From DASUZD01 sp036377055 (lineage in GTDB: Bacteria; Actinomycetota; Thermoleophilia; Gaiellales; Gaiellaceae), in contig DASUZD010000219.1 of NCBI GenBank assembly GCA_036377055.1, positions 1-12,054 of the forward strand: a stretch of 12,054 nt of DNA. The letters are read 5' to 3'. The notes below the pieces were generated by a model. That model saw only the letters and a program-made list of their open reading frames with translations, had not been told where the DNA came from and did no database searches. The position numbers and the translations under genes are program-made. Positions 1 to 5,267 of this stretch are shown one piece after another. Numbering within the stretch: position 1 is the first letter of the stretch; every line of letters starts with the position of its first letter.

Positions 1-30
1 CGTCGCCAACCTGAAACGAGTGCGACAAAG

Positions 31-1002
31 CTACGCATAGATGTTCTTAAGGGCGTCCTCGGGCTTGGGATCCGTCCCCGCCTTGGCGAACTCGACCGAG
101 GCGTCGGCGAGCTCCTGCGCCTCGCGATCGTCGGCCTCGAACTCCTCGTCGGAGAGGCCGAGCTTCTCCCGCAGGAGCGTGATCGGGTCACGCGTCTCCT
201 GCAGCACGCGGAGCTTCTCCTTGTCGCGGTAGACCTGAGGGTCGCCGACGTAGTGGCCGACGAGTCGCTCCACCTCGGCGTGTAGGAAGACCGGCCCTTT
301 CCCGTCGCGCGCGTGCTTGGCCGCCCGCGAGGCGACGCGATGAACCTCCTCGACGTCCTGGCCGTCGACCTTCATCGTCTTCATCCCGTAGGCCTCGGCG
401 CGCTTCGAGAGGTCTCGGATCGGCGAATGCTGGCTCTCGGGCGTCGACTCCGCCCAGTGGTTGTCCTCGAGCACGAAGACGGCCGGAACCTGCCACAGCT
501 GCGCCAGGTTCAGGGACTCGTGGAACGTGCCGATGTTCGTCGCCCCGTCGCCGAAGAACGCGACCGCGACGTGCGGCTCGCCGCGGAGCTTGTACGCGAG
601 CGCAGCGCCCGTCACAGCCGGCAGCCCGCCGCCGACGACGGCGTTCGCGCCCATGTTCCCACGCTCGACGTCGTAGAGGTGCATCGAGCCCCCGTAGCCG
701 TGCGAACAGCCTTCGACCTTCCCGTAGAGCTCGGCCATCACGGCGTTCGGCGGCGTCCCCTTCGCGAGCGTGTGCCCGTGCGCGCGATGGGTCGAGGCGA
801 TGATGTCGCCATCCTCGAGCGCCCGGCAGACGCCGACCGCGACCGCCTCCTGCCCGATCGCGACGTGGAGGAAGCCCGGCAGCTCGCCCGCGCGGAAGCG
901 CTCCTCGACCTTCTCCTCGAAGCGCCGGATCAGCAGCATCTCGCGCAGGTAGTCGCGCAGGTCCTCGCTCGAGAGCGTCGTCTTCTCCTCGACCCTAGCC
1001 AT
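31..1002 (-). CDS. TPP-dependent dehydrogenase E1 component, alpha subunit (pyruvate/acetoin/branched-chain type)
   Basis: This 323-residue protein should decarboxylate a 2-oxo acid (or cleave acetoin) with thiamine diphosphate and pass the acyl group to the lipoyl E2, as an alpha2beta2 E1 with a separate beta subunit. Visible signatures are the N-terminal RRFEE helix (26-30), HVAIGQEAVAVG (46-57), THRAHGHTLAKG (71-82), YGGSMHLYD (103-111) and the TPP/Mg motif GDG at 151-153 closing on EDN at 179-181. The length matches the family. The THRxHGHxxAKG and AEST wording is closer to AcoA-like sequences than to classical PdhA, but substrate cannot be fixed, so no symbol is given. The reading frame extends 132 codons further upstream, but that part overlaps the divergent gene and looks unlike the family. 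The ATG at 1002 gives the family N-terminus and sits 7 nt below a TAAACT hexamer. The beta subunit would be expected beyond the left edge. Confidence 0.9.
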   Translation of the reverse strand: MARVEEKTTLSSEDLRDYLREMLLIRRFEEKVEERFRAGELPGFLHVAIGQEAVAVGVCRALEDGDIIASTHRAHGHTLAKGTPPNAVMAELYGKVEGCSHGYGGSMHLYDVERGNMGANAVVGGGLPAVTGAALAYKLRGEPHVAVAFFGDGATNIGTFHESLNLAQLWQVPAVFVLEDNHWAESTPESQHSPIRDLSKRAEAYGMKTMKVDGQDVEEVHRVASRAAKHARDGKGPVFLHAEVERLVGHYVGDPQVYRDKEKLRVLQETRDPITLLREKLGLSDEEFEADDREAQELADASVEFAKAGTDPKPEDALKNIYA

Positions 1003-1009
1003 CGCGCCC

Positions 1010-1015
1010 AGTTTA
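1010..1015 (-). promoter_or_regulatory. Candidate -10 (TAAACT) of a leaderless promoter for the E1 alpha gene
   Basis: On the minus strand TAAACT fits the TANNNT consensus and lies exactly 7 nt before the ATG. A transcript starting about 7 nt below the hexamer would begin at the start codon, the usual layout of leaderless actinobacterial genes. No convincing -35 and no Shine-Dalgarno are visible. The promoter lies in a 27-bp divergent gap, so any -35 contacts would fall in the opposite gene. Confidence 0.5.
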
Positions 1016-1029
1016 GGCACTCTCAGGCG

Positions 1030-1686
1030 ATGATCGAGCGGAGACGCCGTGATCCTCCCCCTGTCGACCTCGCGTTGCGGCTCGCGCGGCAACGCTTCTG
1101 GAAGGACGAGCGCCTGCGGCTGATCGCGACCCATCACGACTGGCCGGACGCCGCTTGGGGGCTCCATCTCGAGCCCGAGCTCGCGCACGCGTTCGTGCTG
1201 GTGCTGAGCCGCCTTCCGAAGGCCTCCCGGGCCGACTTCGCCGAAGCCTTCTACGGCGTCCGCCGGAACAGGCGAGCGTTCGACCTGACGGCGACCTCCG
1301 AGACGCGGCTCGCGATCGCCGCGACCGTCGTGCTCCACGTGCTCGAGCTCGTCGAGCGCCCGGACATTTGCACAGAGCGCGTCGTCGACCTCCTGCACGG
1401 CGCAGCACAGCGCGACGACCTGACCAGGACGCCACCGACGGCCCTAGGCGACCTCAGGAAGGCGCTCGCCAGGATCCGTCTCGAGCTCGACTACGAGGAT
1501 CCCAGCGATCCGCGCGGCGCCGCCGCGCTCGCGCTCGCCGAGGTGCTCGATCCGGCGAGCGACGTCGTCGCGCTCCAGGAGGTGCTCGCGCGCGCCGCGT
1601 TCGCAGCCGTCGAGCGGTGCGAGCGCTCGCGCGTGCTCGGCTTCCTGCTCGAAGCCGACGGGCTCTTCGCCGAGGCGAGCGAGTAG
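1030..1686 (+). CDS. Unknown 218-residue protein, Leu/Ala/Arg-rich and probably helical
   Basis: I do not recognise this protein. It is soluble-looking, with no signal peptide or membrane segment. It starts with a basic patch (residues 3-7), then RQRFWKDERLRLIATHHDW, and is rich in predicted helices ending in an acidic, Ala/Leu-rich tail. Third codon positions are strongly GC-biased throughout, as in the neighbouring genes, which supports real coding. The frame is open far upstream, but that portion is the mirror of the E1 alpha gene, so the ATG at 1030 is chosen. There is no Shine-Dalgarno; CACTCT six bases upstream is only a weak -10 candidate. It is the first of three rightward genes, with an 18-bp gap to the next. 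An alternative is a later internal start. Confidence 0.65.
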   Translation: MIERRRRDPPPVDLALRLARQRFWKDERLRLIATHHDWPDAAWGLHLEPELAHAFVLVLSRLPKASRADFAEAFYGVRRNRRAFDLTATSETRLAIAATVVLHVLELVERPDICTERVVDLLHGAAQRDDLTRTPPTALGDLRKALARIRLELDYEDPSDPRGAAALALAEVLDPASDVVALQEVLARAAFAAVERCERSRVLGFLLEADGLFAEASE

Positions 1687-1692
1687 AGCGCC

Positions 1693-1698
1693 TATGCT
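1693..1698 (+). promoter_or_regulatory. Candidate -10 (TATGCT) of a leaderless promoter
   Basis: TATGCT matches TANNNT and ends 6 nt before the GTG start at 1705. It sits in the 18-bp gap after the preceding stop codon. No ribosome-binding site lies before the GTG, consistent with a leaderless transcript. The gene could also be read through from the gene upstream. Confidence 0.45.
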
Positions 1699-1704
1699 CC
1701 CGGC

Positions 1705-2346
1705 GTGTCGCTCGAGGACCAGTGGCGCGAGATCGAGAGCAGCCTCCCCGAGGACTGGGACGACGCGCGCCTCGCGCTGACCGTCCACGACGAGCGCACC
1801 GCCGACCGCGCCGCCGCGCTGCTCGGGCCGGTCAACCCGGGCCGGCGCGGCAACGACCTCCGGTTCTATACGGCGCGACGAGGCGCAGGCGCTGCGCCGA
1901 TCACCATCCGGCGGCTGCTCGCGCGCCTCGACGCCGAGGGGATCGACGGCGAGCTGAAGCTCCTCGCGACCGGCGAGACGGTCGCCTCTCCGCCGACCCA
2001 ACGCGCCACGTTCGCCGCTTCGTGGGAGGCCGCCGTCGCCGCGCTGCCGCCGGACTGGAGCGACGTCTACTGCGAGGTCGAGCTGACGTCGACGGACTAC
2101 CTCGAGCGCGCGGCGCTGCTGCTCGCGCCCACGAATCCGGCCCGCTACGGAGGGAAGCCGGCGTTCCGGTTCCGCTGCTCGCGCGTGTTCGGCTACGGGG
2201 TCGACGACGCGATGGCGCGCCGCTGCCTCGCGCGCCTCGACGACGCCGGGATCACAGGCACGTTCGACGTCCTCTGGGCGCTCGCGGACACGCACCCGGT
2301 CGCGACCCAAGGGCCCGTCTGGTACTTCGGCGGCCGCTCGGTGTGA
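1705..2346 (+). CDS. Unknown 213-residue protein made of two tandem ~90-residue repeats
   Basis: I do not recognise the family, but the protein is plainly an internal duplication. Residues 5-92 and 105-196 share W...LPxDWxD (7-19 and 107-120), RAAxLLxPxNPxRxG (35-49 and 135-149), an FxxxR strand, RRxLARLDxxGIxG (69-82 and 172-185) and a closing LxxxxT. Each unit looks like a small alpha/beta domain. A further tail (197-213, ending PVWYFGGRSV) belongs to neither copy. No signal peptide or membrane helix is seen, so a cytoplasmic location is likely. The GTG start follows a TATGCT hexamer by 6 nt; the nearby ATG at 1694 is out of frame. The stop overlaps the GTG start of the PRC-barrel-like gene by 4 nt (GTGA), implying translational coupling. 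Function is unknown. Confidence 0.8.
   Translation: MSLEDQWREIESSLPEDWDDARLALTVHDERTADRAAALLGPVNPGRRGNDLRFYTARRGAGAAPITIRRLLARLDAEGIDGELKLLATGETVASPPTQRATFAASWEAAVAALPPDWSDVYCEVELTSTDYLERAALLLAPTNPARYGGKPAFRFRCSRVFGYGVDDAMARRCLARLDDAGITGTFDVLWALADTHPVATQGPVWYFGGRSV
1717..2292 (+). repeat. Tandem intragenic duplication (two ~90-codon units)
   Basis: The two units are offset by about 100 codons at their N-terminal half and 103 codons at the RRxLARLD helix. The duplication is evident at protein level (shared W, LPxDW, NPxR, RRxLARLD, GIxG) but diverged at nucleotide level, so it is old rather than a recent copying event. Confidence 0.8.
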
Positions 2347-2639
2347 GCGCCGACCCCGTCTCGTGGCTCGTCGTCGAGCCCGGCTGGAGCGTCGTCGCCG
2401 CCGACGGCAAGGAGGTCGGGAAGGTCGACGAGGTCGTCGGCGACACCGAGCAGGACATCTTCAGCGGCCTCGCCGTCTCGCTGGGTCTCCTGCGCAAGCG
2501 GCGGTGGGTCCCCGCGGAGGTCGTGCGCGAGATCGTCGAGGGCGAGATCCGGCTCGGCGTCGACGCGGCGGGGTTCGACGAGCTCGACCGTTACGAGCCG
2601 CCGCGCGCGGAGCCGCTCCCGCGCGACGCGCGCCGCTGA
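2343..2639 (+). CDS. PRC-barrel-like protein, 98 residues
   Basis: The protein has the PRC-barrel pattern: a hydrophobic opening strand, then GWSVVAADGKEVGKVDEVVGD (about residues 14-34), a short DIFSGLAVSLG segment, RRWVPAEVVREIV (53-65) and a final EIRLGV strand. PRC-barrel domains are small beta-barrels found alone or fused in RNA-processing, photosynthetic and stress proteins, usually binding another macromolecule; the role here is not deducible. The GTG start is chosen because it overlaps the upstream stop by 4 nt (GTGA), and the barrel begins just after it. Much longer frames upstream are mirrors of other genes. The TGA stop abuts the argR stop inside a palindrome. The assignment to the barrel family is fairly secure; the partner and function are unknown. 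Confidence 0.78.
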   Translation: MSADPVSWLVVEPGWSVVAADGKEVGKVDEVVGDTEQDIFSGLAVSLGLLRKRRWVPAEVVREIVEGEIRLGVDAAGFDELDRYEPPRAEPLPRDARR

Positions 2640-2644
2640 TCAGC
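2635..2644. repeat. Perfect 10-bp palindrome GCTGATCAGC holding both convergent stop codons
   Basis: The TGA of the rightward PRC-barrel-like gene (2637-2639) and the TGA of leftward argR (2640-2642 read on the minus strand) are directly adjacent and form the centre of the palindrome. It is too short for a strong terminator. No other terminator-like structure separates the genes. Confidence 0.7.
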
Positions 2645-3116
2645 CGATCGCCGCTGCGAGCTCGCCGGCGAGAGCGGCCGCGTCCTTCGCGTCGCGCGCG
2701 ACGACGAGGCACGTGTCGTCGCCGGCGAGCGTGCCGACGACCTTCGGGTGCTCGATCCGGTCGAGCGCGCGAGCGATCGCGGGCGCGGAGCCGAGCTCCG
2801 ACTGGAGCACGACGATGTTCTGCGCGGCGGTCGCGTGCCGTCCGAACTGGCCCAGGACGGCCGCAAGCGTCTCGCGCGGATCCGCCCTCCGCCCGCCCTC
2901 CGGCAGCGCGTACCGCGGCCGCCCGAGGAGGTCGTGCGTCTTCTCGAGCCCGAGCTCCCGGATGTCGCGCGAGATCGTCGCCTGGGTGACCGCGCAGCCC
3001 GCAGCCTCCAGGGCGCCGAGCAGCTCGAATTGCGTCCCGACCCGCCGACGTGTGACGATGCTCCCGATCAGGCGCTGACGCTCAGCCTTGCCGAGCGACG
3101 GACCCCGGCTTTGCAT
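2640..3116 (-). CDS. argR: Arginine repressor ArgR
   Basis: This 158-residue protein is the arginine-responsive hexameric regulator of arginine biosynthesis and catabolism genes. The N-terminal winged helix (about 10-75) contains KAERQRLI, a TQFELLGALEAAG helix and the recognition helix TQATISRDIRELGLEK (44-59). The C-terminal oligomerisation and arginine-binding domain (about 85-158) contains the hallmark GTLAGDDT (128-135), whose paired Asp residues contact arginine in the family. Length is normal. The ATG lies 7 nt below TATTCT without a Shine-Dalgarno, suggesting a leaderless transcript, and an ARG-box-like palindrome overlaps that hexamer, suggesting autoregulation. No arginine biosynthesis gene is in the window, although argR ends the arg cluster beside pheST in many actinobacteria. 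Confidence 0.95.
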   Translation of the reverse strand: MQSRGPSLGKAERQRLIGSIVTRRRVGTQFELLGALEAAGCAVTQATISRDIRELGLEKTHDLLGRPRYALPEGGRRADPRETLAAVLGQFGRHATAAQNIVVLQSELGSAPAIARALDRIEHPKVVGTLAGDDTCLVVARDAKDAAALAGELAAAIG

Positions 3117-3123
3117 GGAAGGG

Positions 3124-3129
3124 AGAATA
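3124..3129 (-). promoter_or_regulatory. Candidate -10 (TATTCT) of the argR promoter, leaderless layout
   Basis: On the minus strand TATTCT matches TANNNT and ends 7 nt before the argR ATG. It is embedded in the left half of the ARG-box-like palindrome, so repressor and RNA polymerase would compete for the same bases. Confidence 0.55.
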
Positions 3130-3136
3130 GTTATTC
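3125..3136. promoter_or_regulatory. Candidate ARG box (GAATAGTTATTC), ArgR operator
   Basis: The 12-bp dyad has perfect 5-bp arms (GAATA/TATTC) and fits the core of the enterobacterial ARG box consensus TGAATWWWWATTCA at eleven of its twelve central positions; the outer T and A are replaced by A and G. It stands out as AT-rich in a very GC-rich window. It covers the argR -10 and lies 41 nt before the start of the divergent membrane operon. Confidence 0.6.
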
Positions 3137-3148
3137 GAATGTTTCGAA
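3134..3148. repeat. Second dyad TTCGAA-TGT-TTCGAA beside the ARG box
   Basis: Two copies of the palindrome TTCGAA are separated by 3 bp and together form a larger imperfect dyad, overlapping the end of the ARG-box candidate by 3 bp. It could be part of an extended or second operator, or a site for another regulator. No family is recognised. Confidence 0.4.
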
Positions 3149-3176
3149 GCGACGCGAGCGCGGGCAGGAATCGATA

Positions 3177-3305
3177 ATGCTGCGGAAGCTGCTGTGGACC
3201 GCCATCTACGCGGGCTTCGGAGCCGCGGCCACGATCGTGGCGCGCAAGGCGGCGTCGACCGTCTATCGGATCGCAACCGGTGAGGAGCCACCGATCAAGA
3301 CGTGA
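3177..3305 (+). CDS. DUF4235-like membrane miniprotein, 42 residues
   Basis: The 42-residue product has a basic N-terminus (MLRK), one hydrophobic segment (about 5-22) and the ending VARKAASTVYRIATGEEPP. This resembles the C-terminal part of DUF4235 proteins, which end with a comparable K.ASKxWRxxTGxxPP pattern, but it is much shorter than a usual DUF4235 protein. The ATG is preceded by AGGA at 3166-3169 with 7-nt spacing. Its TGA overlaps the GTG of the next gene by 4 nt, making it the first gene of a five-gene overlapping operon. Inner-membrane insertion is inferred. Function is unknown, and the family link is suggestive rather than certain. Confidence 0.7.
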   Translation: MLRKLLWTAIYAGFGAAATIVARKAASTVYRIATGEEPPIKT

Positions 3306-3664
3306 ATAAGGTCGACGAGACCATCGATCGCGCCGCCGATTGGCTCCAGCGTCAGGCGAACGAGACCGCGGGCCAGCCGGGGATGAAGGCGAAGCTCGCC
3401 CAGGAGCTCGCGGACGACGCGGAGTTCCTGCGGAAGCTCAAGCCGAGCCTGATCGCCGCCCGCACTCGCGGCGACGCGCCGACGAACCAGAAGCCTGCGG
3501 CCGGCACCGTCGCGCCCAGCGCGCCGCAGCTCGGGCCGCGGCCGAAGCCGCCGGGCAAGGGCGACGGGCCGAACGTGTGGGTCGTGGTGGGCGCGGCCTT
3601 CGTCGCCGGCGTCTTCCTCGCGAAGTGGATCGACTGGAGGGGCCATGCACACCCGCGGAGCTGA
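3302..3664 (+). CDS. Single-pass membrane protein, 120 residues, function unknown
   Basis: The N-terminal half (1-58) is charged and helical (DETIDRAADWLQRQ, KLAQELADDAEFLRKLKP). A Pro/Ala/Gly-rich linker (59-90) follows, then one transmembrane helix (about 91-111, VWVVVGAAFVAGVFLAKWI) and a short tail. This order suggests a cytoplasmic or periplasmic helical head tethered near the C-terminus. The GTG start overlaps the stop of the preceding miniprotein as GTGA, indicating translational coupling, and the 3' end overlaps the holin-like gene by 20 nt. I do not recognise a named family. Its position in a DUF4235/Holin-X/DUF3618/YihY cluster suggests an envelope role. Confidence 0.75.
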   Translation: MNKVDETIDRAADWLQRQANETAGQPGMKAKLAQELADDAEFLRKLKPSLIAARTRGDAPTNQKPAAGTVAPSAPQLGPRPKPPGKGDGPNVWVVVGAAFVAGVFLAKWIDWRGHAHPRS

Positions 3665-4061
3665 GACCGAGGCCGGCGGCGAGACGAGCCTCGGCGCGGC
3701 CGCCAAGCAGGTCGCCGAGCACGCGAGCACCCTCGCGCGGCTGGAGATCGAGCTCGCCAAGCTCGAGCTCACGCGCAAGGTCACCGCGCTCGGCAAGGGC
3801 ATCGCGTTCGCCCTCGTCGCCGCGATTCTGCTCCTCTTCATGCTCGGCTTCCTGGCCTCCGCCGGCGCGGCGGCGCTCGCGACTACGATGTCGACGTGGC
3901 TCGCGCTGCTGATCGTCGCTGCGGCGCTCCTCGCCGCCGCCGGGCTCCTCGGGCTGCTCGCGCTGAACGCGTTCAAGCGCGGCACGCCGCCGGTCCCGGA
4001 GCAGGCGATCCGCGAGGCCAAGCTGACCACCGACGCGCTGAAGGCCGATGGCAGCTCGTAA
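3645..4061 (+). CDS. Phage holin family protein (putative Actinobacterial Holin-X type)
   Basis: The 138-residue protein has the Act-Holin-X layout: an amphipathic N-terminal helix (LARLEIELAKLELTRKV, 30-46), two long hydrophobic helices (about 52-79 and 84-108), a basic KRG turn and a C-terminal PEQAIREAKLTTDALK segment resembling the family's usual ending. Despite the name, most chromosomal members sit in non-phage operons and no lytic function is shown; a membrane-organising role is as likely. The ATG has a good GGAGG at 3636-3640 and lies inside the preceding gene's 3' end (20-nt overlap). The stop overlaps the DUF3618 gene by 14 nt. No endolysin or phage gene is nearby. Confidence 0.85.
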   Translation: MHTRGAETEAGGETSLGAAAKQVAEHASTLARLEIELAKLELTRKVTALGKGIAFALVAAILLLFMLGFLASAGAAALATTMSTWLALLIVAAALLAAAGLLGLLALNAFKRGTPPVPEQAIREAKLTTDALKADGSS

Positions 4062-4335
4062 CGGCCGCACGCCGGAGGAGGTTCGGCAGGAGATCGAGTC
4101 CGAGCGGACCGAGCTCGCGAACGCCGTCGACGAGCTGCGCGAGGGCATCGGCCAGGCCACCGACGTCGGCGGGAAGCTGCGCTCGAACCTTCCGGCCGCC
4201 GCCGTCGGCGCGCTCGTAGTCGGCTTCGTGCTCTCGGGCGGGATCGGCGCGACGATGCGGCTCGCGTTCCGCCGCGGCCGCGAAGGCGAGACGAAGGCGC
4301 GGCTCGGGCCGTTCAGCCTTGTCGACCGCGGCTGA
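4048..4335 (+). CDS. DUF3618 family membrane protein
   Basis: The 95-residue protein carries the DUF3618 signature at its N-terminus: RTPEEVRQEIESERTELANAVDELREGI (7-34), a helical segment typical of this actinobacterial family. A hydrophobic helix follows (about 48-69) and then a basic tail (RLAFRRGREG). Family members are small inner-membrane proteins of unknown role, often encoded beside Holin-X and YihY proteins as here. The ATG lies 14 nt inside the preceding gene and the 3' end overlaps the YihY/BrkB gene by 17 nt, so expression is almost certainly coupled. Confidence 0.88.
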   Translation: MAARNGRTPEEVRQEIESERTELANAVDELREGIGQATDVGGKLRSNLPAAAVGALVVGFVLSGGIGATMRLAFRRGREGETKARLGPFSLVDRG

Positions 4336-5266
4336 CCGCGAGGAGCGCGCCGAGACAGGGCACGTTCCGCGCAGCCCGCGCAGGCTGGCCGCGCGCGAGT
4401 GGGTCGCGGTCGCGAAGCGCACGGTCAAACGGTTCCTGGAGGACGACTGCATGGGCCTCGCGCAGCAGGTGGCGTACAGCGCGATGCTCGCGTTCTTTCC
4501 GGCCGTGGCCTTCCTGCTCGGGCTGATGGGGCTGTTCGACCTCTACGACGACCTGAACCGGTTCCTCGACCCGATCGCGCCGAGCGGCGTGCTCAGGTTC
4601 GTCGACGGGCTCCAGAAGGACTCGCGCTCGAACGGCGCCTCGGCGAGCGCGTTCGTGGCCGGCCTCTTCGGCGCGGTCTGGGCGGCGAGCGGCGCGATGA
4701 GCTCCGTCGTCAAAGCCGTGAACCGCGCCTACGAGCGCCTCGAGACGCGGCCGTTCTGGAAGGTCCGCCTGATCTCGATCGTCCTCGTCGCGCTCACCGG
4801 AATCGTCACGGCCGGGATGTTTCTTCTGATCGTGTTCGGCGGGCCGCTCGGCGACGCGATCGCGAAGAAGGCTCACCTCGGCCACGCGTTCGACCTGCTC
4901 TGGGCGACGCTCCGCTGGCCGATCGCGTTCGCGGCGATCCTGCTCTTCTTCGCGCTCGTCTACTACCTCGCCCCGAACGTGGACGTCCGCAACTGGAAGT
5001 GGATCACGCCCGGCTCGTTCGTCGGCAGCGTCCTCTTCCTCGCGCTGTCCGGGCTGTTCGCGCTCTACGCGACCTTCGCCGGCTCGTATTCGAAGACGTA
5101 CGGCTCGCTCGCCGCCGGCGTGATCCTGCTGCTGTGGCTAAACTACTCCGCGTGGGCGATCCTCTTCGGCGCCGAGCTGAACTCGGAGCTCGACCGCCAG
5201 GCGGACATCCACGCAGCGGGCGGACCCCACGCAGGTCTCGTCAGGCCGGCGCGCCGCGTCAGCTGA
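4319..5266 (+). CDS. YihY/BrkB family inner-membrane protein
   Basis: The 315-residue protein has six predicted membrane helices (about 50-75, 111-134, 150-175, 200-219, 232-255, 262-284). Family hallmarks are the opening EDDCMGLAQQVAYSAMLAFFP (41-61) and the near-C-terminal YGSLAAGVILLLWL and GAELNSEL. YihY proteins were once called ribonuclease BN in error; the family's function is unsettled, with envelope or transport roles proposed. The TTG at 4319 is the only in-frame start ahead of the conserved region besides Met45, and Met45 would cut into the first conserved helix; no strong Shine-Dalgarno precedes it. The gene closes the overlapping membrane operon and converges on the cupredoxin-like gene with an 8-bp overlap. 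Start-site confidence is moderate; family confidence is high. Confidence 0.92.
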   Translation: MSTAADREERAETGHVPRSPRRLAAREWVAVAKRTVKRFLEDDCMGLAQQVAYSAMLAFFPAVAFLLGLMGLFDLYDDLNRFLDPIAPSGVLRFVDGLQKDSRSNGASASAFVAGLFGAVWAASGAMSSVVKAVNRAYERLETRPFWKVRLISIVLVALTGIVTAGMFLLIVFGGPLGDAIAKKAHLGHAFDLLWATLRWPIAFAAILLFFALVYYLAPNVDVRNWKWITPGSFVGSVLFLALSGLFALYATFAGSYSKTYGSLAAGVILLLWLNYSAWAILFGAELNSELDRQADIHAAGGPHAGLVRPARRVS

Positions 5267-5267
5267 C
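5258..5267. repeat. Perfect 10-bp palindrome GTCAGCTGAC encoding Val-Ser-stop on both strands
   Basis: Read rightward it is the GTC AGC TGA end of the YihY gene. Read leftward it is the GTC AGC TGA end of the cupredoxin-like gene. The two genes therefore overlap by 8 bp and finish with the same two residues. No longer terminator hairpin is visible at this junction. Confidence 0.75.

Noticed and set aside
1..38. Leftward ATG at 38 overlapping the E1 alpha stop, possibly the start of the next gene
   Set aside because: Only about a dozen codons are visible and they do not resemble an E1 beta start, so no call is made.
313..1029. Long rightward frame upstream of the 1030 gene
   Set aside because: It is the antisense mirror of the E1 alpha coding sequence, which is securely identified.
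1003..1398. 132-codon upstream extension of the E1 alpha frame
   Set aside because: Its residues do not resemble any E1 protein, and it overlies the divergent gene, whose codon use is better.
1444..2310. 288-codon leftward Arg/Ala/Glu-rich frame
   Set aside because: It is antisense to two rightward genes with better third-position bias and an internal repeat. Its composition is typical of a GC-rich shadow.
3645..4061. Prophage or lysis cassette suggested by the holin-type protein
   Set aside because: No endolysin, structural, integrase or att-like sequence is nearby. Holin-X proteins are commonly chromosomal in actinobacteria.
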